This document shows, in pieces, positions 1 to 10,378 of a DNA stretch of 64,000 nt (positions are counted from its first letter, which is position 1; each line of letters starts with the position of its first letter). The stretch spans positions 1-64,000 of the forward strand of contig NW_026705920.1 of NCBI RefSeq assembly GCF_029867415.1. The letters are read 5' to 3'. The stretch comes from Vicia villosa (lineage: Eukaryota > Streptophyta > Magnoliopsida > Fabales > Fabaceae). The notes beneath the pieces were generated by a model that did no database searches, was not told the DNA's origin, and saw only the letters and a list, made by a program, of their open reading frames with translations. The translations under genes were made by a program, and so were the position numbers.

Positions 1-1
1 T

Positions 2-712
2 ACTCAACGTCAAGTCCTAGAACGAGACGAAGAGGAACACATTGAACAGAATGTCCCAAGGGTAGTACAACGAAACCAAGATGCATATCAAATCTTAAGA
101 AATGTCCAGCAAAATGCGTATATGGGTCAAAATAATATTTCAAACGTGGTGGAACAAATCTTGGTTCAGAATGGTATAAATGTAGGACTTCATAGGCCTA
201 ATTTTGTGTCTCCTTTATCGGAGTATGTTAGGCAAACTGAATTTCCTAGAGGCTGGAAAGTTCCAAAGTTTACTAAGTTCGTTGGGGAATCTGGCGAATT
301 GACAGTTGAACATGTTGTCAGATTTCAGACAGAGGCTGGCGACCTTGCCAATAATGAGAATTTGAAAGTTAAGTATTTTCCAAGTTCTCTAACAAAAAAT
401 GCTTTCACTTGGTTTACAACCTTACCGCCACAATCAGTGTTTTCGTGGAACCAATTAGAGAGATTATTTCATGAACAATTTTATATGGGACAATAAAAAA
501 TTAGTTTGAAAGAGTTGGCAGGCGTAAGGCGAAAGGTGGCTGAGTCGATAGATGACTACCTGAACCGTTTTAGATTATTAAAAGCGAGGTGTTTTACACA
601 AGTTCCAGAACATAAGTTAGTCGAAATGGCTGCTAGGGGTTTAGATTACTCTATTAGAAAGAAATTAGACACCCAATATTTGAGGGATATGGCACAGTTG
701 GCTGATAGAGTA
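2..712 (+). pseudogene. Ty3/gypsy retrotransposon gag fragment
   Basis: One reading frame is open from the left window edge to about 712, broken by a single TAA at 494-496. It has the retrotransposon gag fold of plant Ty3/gypsy elements: a WFTTLPP-type segment, then a helix-rich stretch with VRRK, ESIDDYLNRFR and an AARGL motif. The gag protein packages element RNA into virus-like particles. The start lies outside the window and the C-terminal zinc knuckle is missing, because homology stops where LINE sequence begins (about 712). The frame resumes directly after the stop with family-like residues, so this is a nonsense mutation, not a natural end. The gypsy lineage cannot be fixed from gag alone. 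Confidence 0.85.
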
Positions 713-1593
713 TCTGGAGGAAACATGCATTCTATTATAACCTCTTAGCAACTCATGTGTCATTATGATATTGTCATGTATGGTCTTTCCTGGAATGAAA
801 GCAATTTGGCTATCATGAACAATAGTAGCTATCACTCTACTTAGCCTAGAAGTCAGAATCTTGGAGATAATCTTGTAAATTGTGGAACTACATGCAATAG
901 GTCTCATCTCCTTCATGGTGTTGGCATTCTTTGTTTTAGGGATTAATGTAACTAATGCATAATTGGTTGCTGCATACAGCCTATTGTTAGTGAAAAAATC
1001 TTGAACAGCTGCAACCACATCCCTCTTCACAATATTCCAGGCAGATTTAAAAAACTTGGCATTGAAGTCATCAGTTCCAGGAGCTTTATTATCCTCTATC
1101 CCTTTGATTGCATCCCCTATCTCTTTCTCAGTAACCTCTTGGATCAAAGTAAGCTGCTGATTTCTATTCAATTGGGCTCCCTCCTCAAAAAAGTGATGTC
1201 TACATGTCTACTGCGAGTCATATCTCTGCCAACTAGTTACTCATAGAAATTAAGAATTTCCTTCTCCAAATCAGCAAATTCCTTAAGCATGTTGCCATGT
1301 TGATCCATTAAGCTAACAATGGTGGTTTGCCTATTCTTTGCATTTAAGTTAGCAAAAAAATAAGCATTGTTTCCATCCCCCAATTGGTTCCAATCCATTT
1401 TAGATTTCTGTTGTAAGATCTTCTCCTCCATTTCAGTCTGCTTAAATACTTCATCAGTCCAGTATTTTACCTCTCTACAATAATCAGCATTCATCATATC
1501 TGTAAGTAGGAGTCTTTGGGCCTTGGCCAGATTCTCTCTATGTTCTTGTATCTGCTTTACTCCATCAGTGATTTGTTTGTTAAGTCCTTGCAT
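713..1593 (-). pseudogene. LINE ORF2, linker and N-terminal reverse transcriptase
   Basis: Two open segments (1593-1237 and 1171-about 713) cover the linker between endonuclease and RT and the first RT motifs. The linker includes the conserved WNQLGDGNNAYFF-type block seen before RT in plant LINEs. The RT part shows KAPGTDDF, LIPKTKN, RPIACSSTIYKIISKIL and the QIAFIPGKTIHDNI block. It stops just before the palm aspartate motif, at the junction with the gypsy gag sequence. No FADD catalytic box remains. Confidence 0.85.
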
Positions 1594-1659
1594 TGCAGTT
1601 TAGAGCTTGAGAAGTTTCCTCCAAAGCCTGAACATAGGTCTACCATCCATATCTTACTG

Positions 1660-2505
1660 CTAGTTATTTTTAAGAGTGTCCATGTATTCAGGTTTTTCAA
1701 TCACACAGTTCAAAAATTGAAACCTCTTCCTTTGTCTAGAAAACACCCTATCTCTGTCCAGAGTTACTTTCAGAGGTGAATGATCAGAGATATGAGGATT
1801 TAGAACCTCAATCACACTCTCAGGGAACTTGGTAAACCACATATTATTATACAAAGCCCTGTCAATTCTAGAATAAATCATACCTTGGATATGCTTGATG
1901 GACCAAGTAAAGTAAGACCCCTTTGTTTCATGCTCAAACACACCATTAACCTCCATCAAGTTTTCCAAATCTCTGTACTCACTTTCCTGAACTTCATTTC
2001 CACCCATCCTATCCTCAGTTTTCAGCACATTATTAAAATCACCTATAATAATCCAAGGTTTATTAATCATGTCTCCCAAGATTTGCAAATCATCCCAAAG
2101 CTTCTTCTTATGGGTTAGCTGATTATGAGCATAGATGGCAGTCAGATAGTGAGAAAATTCTCCATTACCCTGATAAACCTCACTGTGCAAGTACTGATCA
2201 GAAGTCCCAATAATCTTTATGTCATATACTCTATGATCCCAACCTAACCATATCCTACCATTATCATGCTGATCATAGTTATCCAAAAAAATCCAGTCTA
2301 AACCTAGGATTTTCTTGATACAATCCCTATTATTTATTTTTACTCTAGTTTTAAGGAGAGCTACACAACTAACCTGATTATTTCTGAGGTGGGCTCCAAC
2401 CTCTCTGCATCTAGCTTTTTTATTGAGCCCTCTAACATTCCAGCAAATCATCATGGGACAGGAAATGAATTGGAACTCTCCCCTGTGTGAGAATGTCAAA
2501 TCCAT
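1660..2505 (-). pseudogene. LINE ORF2, AP-type endonuclease domain
   Basis: A 281-residue frame encodes the exonuclease-endonuclease-phosphatase fold that nicks target DNA for target-primed reverse transcription. Visible landmarks are the start ICWNVRGLNKK, GDFNNVL around residues 155-160, the Y-S-R-I-D-R-A motif, and the C-terminal ISDHSPL with the catalytic SDH. The usual catalytic glutamate after the first strands is replaced: the segment reads LLKTRVK where related LINEs have ETKVK. Together with the downstream breaks this makes the domain probably inactive. Confidence 0.85.
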
Positions 2506-2902
2506 TAGTGCAGTCTACTTGTAATGTGCTTGGTTCTTTGCCCTTGTTTCTACTTGCAGTTTTTGCTTTGATCCAAAGGTCCTCCTCCTCTACTCCTTTG
2601 CCCTCATCTTCTTGCTGGCCTCCTGGTTTGGTGATGATAGTTGCATCATTGGAGGTTGTTTGCTGTTTCTTCACATATACTTGCGTTGCCTTCTCAGTCT
2701 TTTGTTTACATCTATGCCCCACTTTATTGCACAGAGTACAAAAAGATGGCTTCCATTCGTATTCAACTTGCTGATTCATTTTCTCTCCTGCAGGGTCCCT
2801 AATAGTTATCTGGCTCTTAAGTTCTTTTGTTACATCCACTTCAATAAGGACACGAGCATATGACACTCTGAGTTTCTTCGTTGTGCATTCATCAGTCAAC
2901 AT
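2432..2902 (-). pseudogene. LINE ORF1, C-terminal zinc-knuckle part
   Basis: This segment continues ORF1. It has a strand-rich start (YARVLIEVDV), typical of the end of the DUF4283 region, then a CCHC-type zinc knuckle in which C-x2-C-x4-H is present but the last cysteine position reads lysine. A charged, lysine-rich tail follows. Zinc knuckles bind the element RNA. The reading frame overlaps the start of the endonuclease ORF by a few dozen bases. Confidence 0.7.
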
Positions 2903-3031
2903 TGGCTTTCTAATATCATTTGCAATTTTCCCTATGCTCCTCTCCCCCTAATATACCAATGGCAATTGTGGGAACATCACCCAAATTGGTAACACTCTGA
3001 GTATATCGTCTTGCAGAGTGAATTTAGGGTT

Positions 3032-3640
3032 CTATTCATGTAGCAAAATAGGTTTCTTGTAGATTGTGTATGGTCCTCTCATTAGCACCCTTGCCTTGTC
3101 CTCACCATTCTTGAATCTTATAAGAAAGTATCCTTCTTTGTTGTAGTACAGATCGGGCAAAGTCACAAAATTCCAGGTACTGAGCATAAACTTCTTGACT
3201 GCATTCATTGATAGGTCTTCCTCTATTGCATACATGATAAGTGCATTCTTCAAGAAGTTTTTTTTTTCCGAAATCACATCCTGCTCCTCAATGTTCACTT
3301 TAATCTCTCCGTTAACAATCATGGGTGCAATCTATTCAATCATACAACCATTCGATGCTAAGCGATTCCCTTTGATAACATCCACCAAAGGTTTTGGCGA
3401 ATCTACCTCCCCAGTACCTTCTTTGATGCTATTTTCTTCCACAATCGGTTCCAACACCGGAATTGTTGTGTCTCCTTCTTCACTACCATTACTTATGTTG
3501 CTTGTATTACTTGGTCCCCTAGTTGAGTTTGGTGTTGCGAGAAAACCATGACACTCGCCAGAGGGGTCATTGCCGCCTTCTTCTTTGGTCGGCCTCTCCC
3601 CATCCTCTAGACTCCAGCTAGCGTTCAACTCAAAAAACAC
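3032..3640 (-). pseudogene. LINE ORF1, N-terminal part (DUF4283-like)
   Basis: Two adjacent open segments (3640-3332 and 3322-3032) form the N-terminal half of a LINE ORF1, separated by a stop. The second contains a DUF4283-like domain: an alpha/beta stretch ending in a YYNKEGYFLIRF-type strand and a GEDKARVLMRGPY motif. In plant LINEs this region is an RNA-binding chaperone module that precedes the zinc knuckle. The first segment is acidic and low in complexity, as ORF1 leaders often are. Upstream sequence to about 3800 looks like the LINE 5' leader. Confidence 0.7.
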
Positions 3641-3800
3641 CCCGTATTGGTCCCTAACCCAAAAGCTAGGAGTTTAAACCATCTATGAAGAGTTTCAGAG
3701 CCAAATCCCAGCCGAGAAATCCCTAAAACCGTTGTAGTTGTATCGCCGGAATCAAGCTCTACACCGTTGGATATCGCTAACCCTAGCAGAACCAAATCCA

Positions 3801-4780
3801 ATTAGAACTTATCCTTTTACAATTTTAATACAACATTAATGATATTTTTTTAATATATCCTCTACTATTTGCATACTCTATTTTTCTAAATTTTTTAATT
3901 TCAACGTTTGTATGTAATGAACGAAAGACAATATTATAAAGTCCAATATAATTTATCTTTCTTGTGTATCAATAAATGTGTTTCTTAAAGAAATGTTTTT
4001 AAAATATCTTTATAATTTAATGAATATAACTCGTATTGTGCAAATCAAGAAATCAAGAGTTTGAAGGAGTTGAATATTAAATTTGCTTAGTAATTTTTTC
4101 AAATGAAATGAATCATTTATGTTTTATCTTTAATTCGTTAGGGAGAACAATTTTTGGTTTGAAATATTATAATATTTAATTTAATATATGTATAAATTAA
4201 TTAATAAGAAAATATATATTTATAATTTTTAAAATGATTAAATTAACGGGAATATGTGATAAGATGAAATTATTAAACTGACTAAAAAATCTCATATCAA
4301 CTAGTTATCATTGTCACACATATGAAGACTTTGTTACTTAAAAAAAATATTATTATTTTGTTCTTAATAACATGTTTTAAAATAATTAATTTTTTTCTGA
4401 GAGCAACATTTCTAATAAAAGTATTTGGTTCTTGAACAACTAAACTTGTAATGGTTATTAATTGCATTTTAAAGTTTATAAAGATTTTAATATTAAATGA
4501 TTGATTTAAAAAATAATTTTTATAAAAATGGTAATAATAAATACTAAGTATGTTGTAAAAAAACACTTACTAAATACAAATATTTTAATTTAACGCATTA
4601 ATAAATAAATAAAAGAAAAAACACATTCCAATGGATAATTCAAAGCTAATGAAGATAAAATTCATGTCTTTGATGCTAGAGTTGGCACCAATTCAAAGCT
4701 AAAAGTGTTATTACATAAGTGTCTCTCACTTAGTAACGTTTCTTAAAGAATATATTTTAAAATTGATGCATCATTTTCAA
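3801..4780. repeat. AT-rich flank of B3-NDUFA5 copy A, duplicated at 62.5-63.6 kb
   Basis: No gene is visible. From about 4150 the sequence aligns by eye with 62470 onward, for example the GAATATGTGAT and ATTATTAAACTGACTAAAAA stretches and the TTTGGTTCTTGAACAAC block. It is therefore the downstream flank of a segmental duplication that includes the NDUFA5-like exon. The 63-kb copy carries two extra insertions that are absent here. The block near 4560-4680 also resembles 44980-45080. Confidence 0.7.
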
Positions 4781-4830
4781 TCTTCTTAATTTTGCGATCA
4801 TTAGAGTCCTCTCAAATAATCTATATAATC

Positions 4831-4924
4831 ATATCGCCAAGTAGTTTCAATTGATCCTTAGCATTTTTAATGAGTTCATATCGCCAATTAGTTTCAATTG
4901 ATCCTTAGCATTTTTAATGAGTTC
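4831..4924. repeat. 47-bp direct tandem duplication in exon 4
   Basis: The 47-bp unit 4831-4877 is repeated at 4878-4924 with one visible difference (CCAAGTAG versus CCAATTAG). It lies within the NDUFA5-like frame downstream of the premature stop. Since 47 is not a multiple of three it also shifts the frame. The 57.6-kb and 63.6-kb copies have a single unit. Confidence 0.9.
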
Positions 4925-5226
4925 TTCAACTTGGCCACAACCAAGACGATTCTCAATTTTCTTTAAATCTTGTTCTTCTTGACAAACCATAAGTTATTGA
5001 TTTGTAATTCTTTCAACAGCTTTACGAAACTTATATTCTTTTGGAATCTTTTGGATCTCCTGAAGTATCTTACAATAAACTCCTATTAACATCTCCCTTG
5101 CATTTGGAACAACATATAGTTCAACAATCTTTGTTGTTTGCTTTGTACTCCTGATCAATGGCTGCAACATCTTTGACGGTTTTGTGTTTTTCTCTCTTCC
5201 ATGATCCTTTTCTCTTTCAACCAAAT
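4832..5226 (-). pseudogene. Exon 4 of copy A: NDUFA5/B13-like complex I subunit segment
   Basis: The exon follows a TTTTTTACCCTTCAG acceptor. A G left by exon 3 plus AT gives an Asp codon, so the splice is in frame. A charged linker (DLVEREKDHGREKN) is followed by sequence matching plant NDUFA5 (ETC complex I subunit): TKQTTKIVELYVVPNARE, ILQEIQKIPKEYKFRKAVE, ITNQ. A TAA at the next codon (4994-4996) replaces the Lys seen in the 63.6-kb copy. Beyond it the same frame continues with CQEEQDLKKIENRLGCGQ. Only the N-terminal half of NDUFA5 is represented; the conserved WxPW region is absent. Confidence 0.8.
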
Positions 5227-5316
5227 CTGAAGGGTAAAAAATAGGTAAACTATTATTTTTCAAATCAAGAAAGGTAGTAAAAGTAAATACTTTAAAAATT
5301 GATTTGGATTATATAC

Positions 5317-5570
5317 CTTGAGGTAGAGCTGAATGTGATTCTTTTTCTAGTTGAAATATTAATACTTTGAAAGTAAGAGTTTTACTTTCGATCAACTCAA
5401 AAACACACATCACCATTTTTCAACTTATTGTCCGCTGCAAATTTCATCCACCCAACATTGATTTTTCCCAAATAAAATTTTGCATCCCAAGTTCTTTCAT
5501 TCATAAGTTGAAGAAGAATATCATTATTTCCTTTCTTCATATAATTTTTTGTAAAGTTTGCTAAAACATA
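5317..5570 (-). pseudogene. Exon 3 of copy A: second B3 domain
   Basis: The exon is open in one frame over 254 bases, bounded by an AAAAAATACAG acceptor and a CTCAAG|GTATAT donor. The translation has the B3 core of REM-type factors: [25 protein letters not shown], then GWMKFAADNKLKNGDVCVFEL and a final strand. B3 domains bind DNA through loops on a seven-strand barrel. It ends in SALPQ plus one base, which joins exon 4 in frame. The paralog at 45471-45220 is very similar but lacks the donor. Confidence 0.85.
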
Positions 5571-5675
5571 CTGTATTTTTTACATATTATAAAATCAAAT
5601 TGTAGAATAAATAATTGATTTAAAAATAAAAAATAATTATCTATTATAAAGTTCAATTTAAAATTTAGTATATAA

Positions 5676-5795
<120 letters not shown>

Positions 5796-6170
5796 AAAAA
5801 TGAGTATAAATACATGAAGATTTCATAACAACAATGAAATAGGGCTTTTTGGATTTAAAGTTTCTTGCTCTATTTAATGCTTCATTAATTTTTGAAGTCT
5901 CCTTCTCCTTCTGCTGTTCTACTTTTCTACATTTAGTGTTACCATCTATGTTCTCTAAGAAAATAAAAAAGATAGTCTTTTCTACATTTGTATGAAATAA
6001 TTAAAAAGATAGAGAGTAATATGTGATTATGAAATATACCATAGAAATATACTCCATCACCTTCACGCGTATCATCTAAAAAATAACAACATAAAAATAT
6101 ATGAACAATAGATCTCAAAATTTAATTAGATAAATGTTATGATAGTCAAAGAATAAATCAAATCACAAAC

Positions 6171-6650
6171 TATAGCACTAATTTGAAAATTAGATTTAGA
6201 TGAGTTTTGAAACTTAGTACTTGTTCCAACACCGTCATTTGTGTAACTTCTCAATTTCTTATTTGGTTGAGGACATGAAATTGATGGTTTTGATCTAATT
6301 TTCTTTTTGCATGAATGCGACTTATCCAAAATTTCAACCGAATCGTCATCACTGATTTGGACGATGTTGTTTTGTTCATATTGATTGTCATGATAAGGAT
6401 ATTCAATTTCAAGGGTATTCTTGCCAAATATATACACCATAAAATAAGAGTTTTCCTCAAATTGAAACAATATCATGTTCCCGTGATCTAATGAATAGTA
6501 GGTTGCAAATTCCTCCCAACCATTTTGAAACCAAAAATCTCCATCAACTTTAGTGATATGTATTTCCCACTTCTTGTTATCCGGAGTCTTGAAAAATATA
6601 GAATTTGGGATATCACTACTATGTTTTGTAGTGAAACCCTTTGAAAGCCT
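6171..6650 (-). pseudogene. Exon 2 of copy A: first B3 domain and linker
   Basis: The exon starts after a TTTTGTAG acceptor and continues the B3 domain begun in exon 1: RLSKGFTTKHSSDI, then KKWEIHITKVDGDFWFQ, GWEEFATYYSLDHGNMILFQF and a final strand. An interdomain linker with an acidic patch (ISDDDSVEILDKS) and a basic KKKIRSKP stretch follows, possibly a nuclear localisation signal. The frame is open through the exon. The donor is uncertain; GTTTGT after codon 'SAI' at about 6171 keeps phase 0 with exon 3. This is the best preserved exon of the family here. Confidence 0.8.
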
Positions 6651-7040
6651 CTACAAAAGTACAACAAATAGAATTATGAATTTTAACATTCCTATTATAA
6701 TAAATTTCATAAGCATTTAAATCATAAATTCATGTCACTCTTAATAAGTTCTAATATATGACACAGTCTTAAATCTAAGAATATTTTTATGGAATTCGTT
6801 AGGAACTATATTTCTCTTCTTTGTTATCAAATTTTTGTATCTTTACAATTTCTCTTATTTATATACATTTTGGGTAGTTTTTGACCCCTTTTGATTAAAA
6901 ATAATCTTACTTATATTATATTACATCTAGCTATTTTTTAAAATTAACTGACATTCACTTTATTTAAATTTATTTTAAGTTTATCTCTTTAATAAAATAC
7001 TTGAGTTTTTTTTCCAATAATTCAATTAAATCAATAGATA

Positions 7041-7045
<5 letters not shown>

Positions 7046-7081
<36 letters not shown>
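7046..7081. repeat. (AT)n microsatellite
   Basis: A pure AT dinucleotide run of about 36 bp in the intron between exons 1 and 2 of copy A. Confidence 0.98.
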
Positions 7082-7083
<2 letters not shown>

Positions 7084-7099
7084 AAATAGAAATATATTA

Positions 7100-7690
7100 A
7101 AATTTGAGCTATGCAATTTTTATTTATCTTGAGGTTAGAATTTTTAATTTTTCTAAATACATAAAATAAAAATTCAAAAGAACAAAATATTAAATAAAAC
7201 AAAAGAAGAAGAAATTAATTAAAAACCACTTACTATTTTTTCATCTTGAATATTTGGTATAGTAATAATTTTAAAAAACCGTTAACTAGAAGTCGAACCC
7301 GTAAAATTATTCTTATTTTGCTGATTGTTTTTGTTGCTGATGAAAAACTCATGACTTTTGACTCCATAACACTATCTATGAAAGAAGACAAGATTTTAAT
7401 GACTATAATAATCATGGAAGATTAGTGAAATGATGCCTAATATCCAACTACATTTTAAAAGTATGATAATGTTCATAATATAACATCAATACTTAATGAT
7501 TTTGATGTTATACACTACTAATTAACTTAAGGAAACAATTAAATGTTTCAATAATGAAAAATAAAGCAGGAAAAAAATACCTTTGGTATTGTACTTTTGC
7601 TTTCAACTTCACAACATAGAGCTTAGGAATTCTCTTAACTTCACAACTCATAAAAACAATCTTTTTACTCATTCACCTTTTAAACTAGTA
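7100..7690. repeat. Duplicated promoter and first-exon block, unit 1
   Basis: About 590 bp here match 8612-9215 base for base over long stretches (for example GACTCCATAACACTATCTAT and TCACAACATAGAGCTTA). The block covers the first exon, its donor and the presumed promoter, so the B3 gene has two tandem upstream ends about 1.52 kb apart. Confidence 0.9.
7234..7367 (-). pseudogene. Proximal first exon of copy A (broken)
   Basis: The exon begins at an ATGGAG conserved with the distal duplicate and ends at an ATA|GTAAGT donor that joins exon 2 in phase. The expected start of the B3 domain, RFFKIIT, is present just before the donor. However, the ATG frame and the RFFK frame differ, and a TAA lies directly before CGG (Arg) in the RFFK frame. 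The exon cannot give a B3 protein without at least two corrections. Confidence 0.7.
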
Positions 7691-7749
7691 ACAAACCCCT
7701 GCATACGCACGAGTTCTGATATGATACGCGCATTTGTTTAAATAATATA

Positions 7750-8290
7750 TTTATTTTAAATAAAACAATTAAAAAGAAAAAAAATATTTAGATTAATAAT
7801 AAATTTTTCATAAATAAAAATATTTAGATCAATAATAAATTTTTTCCCTTATATCATTCTTGGATCATAAATATTTGAATCATAAATATCATCTTTCTTA
7901 TATAAAAATATGTAGACAAGAATATATTTTTTCCCGTATTCAAATATTATTTATGTTTAGGAATCATTTTCGAAAATATTTGGATCAATAGTAATTTTTG
8001 TATATAAAAATATTTAGATCGATAATAGATTGTTTCCCTATACCATTTTTGAATAAATTTTTTTGGATCATAAATACCATTTTTCATATATAAAAATATT
8101 TAGATCAATAATAAATTCTTTTCGTATACAAATATTATTTTTGTTTAGGTATCATTTATAAAAACATTTGAACGAATAGTAAATTTTCGTATAAAAAAAT
8201 ATTTAGATCAATAATAGATTTTTCCCCGTATACCATTTTTCGTATAAAAAATGTTTGGATCATAAATACCATTTTTGTAATTTGAAATTT
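7750..8290. repeat. Diverged tandem repeat, period about 185 bp
   Basis: A motif of the form AAAATATTTAGATCAATAAT followed by a CCCGTATACCATTTTT-like segment recurs. The phrase GGATCATAAATACCAT occurs near 7880, 8066 and 8248, giving a spacing of about 182-186 bp, and shorter sub-repeats lie between. It fills the gap between the two first-exon blocks. I see no coding sequence. Confidence 0.75.
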
Positions 8291-8440
8291 ATATTAAAAT
8301 ATGAATAAAATAGTAAATAATTTTATTCTTCTTTTATTTTAAAATTTTTCTCAATAATTATTAAAGTATTTATTTTTTATATAATTATTAATTATTGTGT
8401 ATTAGTTATTGTGTATTTTTTATATAATTATTTTTTGGTG

Positions 8441-8503
8441 TTTCGGAGATGCATCTCCGAAATAAGTAAAATCCTAATTTTTTTCGGAGATGCATTTCCG
8501 AAA
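8441..8503. repeat. Pair of 22-bp palindromes
   Basis: A perfect 22-bp palindrome at 8441-8462 (half-site TTTCGGAGATG) and a near-perfect copy at 8482-8503 (one mismatch) are 19 bp apart. They lie between the tandem repeat and the distal promoter block. They could be hairpin ends of a small transposon or binding sites for a dimeric protein. Confidence 0.9.
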
Positions 8504-8611
8504 TAGGGATATTAAGGGAATTTCGTTGGGGTCACTCCCATAAGGGATCAGAAAAGAAATTCTGTTTATAAAATTCATTATATGAGTGGTGTTCGAATTG
8601 AGATAAAATAA

Positions 8612-9215
8612 CCTATATTATAATTTGAGCTATGTAATTTTTATTTAGCTTGAGGTTAGAATTTTAATTTTTCTAAAAACATAAAATCAAAATTCAAAAA
8701 AACAAAGTATGAAAATAAAACAAAAGAAGAATAAATTAATTAAAAAATACTTACTATTTTTCCATCTTGAATATTTGGTGTAGTAATAATTTTAAAAAAT
8801 CGACCACTAGAAGTTTGAACGCATAAAATTATTCATACTTTGCCGGTTGTTTGTTGTTGATGATAAACTCATGACTTTTGACTCCATAACACTATCTATG
8901 AAAGAAGACAAGATTTTAATGACTATAATAATCATGGAACATTAGTGAAATGATTATGCCTAATATCCAACTACATTTTAAAAGTATGATAATGTTCATA
9001 ATATAACATTAACATTTAATGATTTTGATGTTATACACTACTAATTAACTTAAGGAAACAATTAAATGTTTCAATAATGAAAAATAAATCAGAAAAAAAA
9101 TACCTTTGGTATTGTACGTTTGCTTTCAACTTCACAACATAGAGCTTATGAATTCTCTTAACTTCACAACTAACAAAAACAATCTTTTTACTCAATCACC
9201 TTTTAAATAGTAGTA
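8612..9215. repeat. Duplicated promoter and first-exon block, unit 2
   Basis: This is the second member of the 590-bp duplication (compare 7100-7690). Its downstream border continues into a different flank, with AAGGAAAAGAGTAGTAAG near 9250. A weakly related version occurs at about 46050-46560 upstream of copy C. Confidence 0.9.
8755..8887 (-). pseudogene. Distal first exon of copy A
   Basis: This is the duplicate of the 7234-7367 exon. The B3 start (GRFFKIITTPNIQDGKI) is intact up to the ATA|GTAAGT donor and in the right phase for exon 2. The ATGGAG start lies in another frame that ends at TAG just before the B3 start, and a TGA lies upstream in the B3 frame. Splicing over the proximal copy to exon 2 would be needed. 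Whether it is used cannot be told from sequence. Confidence 0.6.
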
Positions 9216-9798
9216 CTAACAAATGCATTAGTTTTCCTTTTCTTAAGGAAAAGAGTAGTAAGAATGTAGTAATTAATGTTTAGAAAGTTTCCAAGGCATC
9301 CTAATCTACAACCACCTTTTAAAATGGGTACATTTTCCATTAACTAGGTGCAGCTTTTTACATATAAATTTATGTTTGAAAAAAAGTATATAACTTTAAT
9401 AAAATATGTATAGAAAACATATCTTTAGTAAAATATTAGAGTAGTAGTCTAATTTAACCCAAATTATGAGAAATGTATTGAACTGATTTTTTTAAAAACT
9501 ACTTTTGCCAAAAAAAAAGTCTTAAATTTTGAATGATTATAATTTTGTCTGGCATAAAAAAACAAATAGGTGATGAGTTAATTATAGAAAGAATTTATAA
9601 TTATTTTTAAAATTTGAATTCATAATTATTTTATAAAATTTGGGGTGGGAATATCTAATTATTCTGAATTATTAGTTGAACAGTCTGATTGAATCTTATA
9701 GAATTCAATGATTTATTTAATTTATGTTATATAAAAAATAATTTTAAATTAAATTAAATTAAAATGATTTCATTTTTTAATAATATCATATTATAAAA
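9216..9798. other. AT-rich spacer, no feature seen
   Basis: No open frame of note, no recognisable repeat and no splice-bounded exon. It may hold more promoter sequence of B3 copy A on the minus strand. Confidence 0.5.
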
Positions 9799-9981
9799 TT
9801 TCTTTTGTTGAATTTTTTTTTTGGAGCAATAAAGAGAATATATATATTCCAAAAAAATCAGTTTAATACAAGCTGATCCTAACCAGATCCAAGCCCCTGA
9901 TTACATAGAAAAGCAAAAACTAACTACAAGTTATCAACATATGCTCTAAGTTTCCTAGCAAAATCTTTCTTTTATTGAATT
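9799..9981 (-). mobile_element. Short 5'-truncated retroposon (LINE tail or SINE)
   Basis: A 16-bp direct repeat, TTTCTTTTGTTGAATT at 9799-9814 and the same with one change at 9966-9981, flanks about 150 bp. The inserted segment begins with a poly(T) run on the plus strand, so it is a minus-strand insertion with a poly(A) tail. No coding sequence is left. Length and target duplication fit target-primed reverse transcription. Confidence 0.75.
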
Positions 9982-10378
9982 AATATAAAATTTTATTTAA
10001 TGGTTTATTGTCTTATAAAATAATTAATATTTAATTAAACTGTATAATTAAACTAGCCACACATATATGTTCTTCCCATGCTAAATGGCACAGTCAGGCC
10101 AAAATATTAATTGCCCGAGAGAATCTATTGAAACATGCAACAAACACCAACTTGTGAAGTATCAGATTGTAATATGTATGCAGGCAGAGAAATAGCTTTC
10201 TCATGCAAACTCACATAATTATGAAGTATAGATTAGTCTGTGCTGTGAAGTATAGGCTGTAGAATAGAAATAGACTAGTATGTAAAGTGAAAGCATGCAA
10301 GTTCACACAAATCAATGTTTAGCTGCATATACTAATGGTAGATTTCTAATTGCATATTCAATAGTTAAATAGTTAAAG

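Larger units (their letters stand above)
713..3800 (-). mobile_element. L1-type LINE, missing its 3' half
   Basis: On the minus strand, ORF1-like, endonuclease and reverse transcriptase segments follow in the order of a plant L1 LINE. The 5' end lies near 3800, and homology stops abruptly at about 713 in the N-terminal part of the reverse transcriptase. The catalytic RT core, zf-RVT, RNase H region and poly(A) tail are absent. LINEs are normally truncated at the 5' end, so loss of the 3' half points to a later deletion or rearrangement that joined it to the gypsy gag fragment. All ORFs are broken. Confidence 0.85.

Noticed and set aside
4297..4566. 89-codon minus-strand frame
   Set aside because: The duplicate at 62.8-63.3 kb does not keep the frame, so it is not selected coding sequence.
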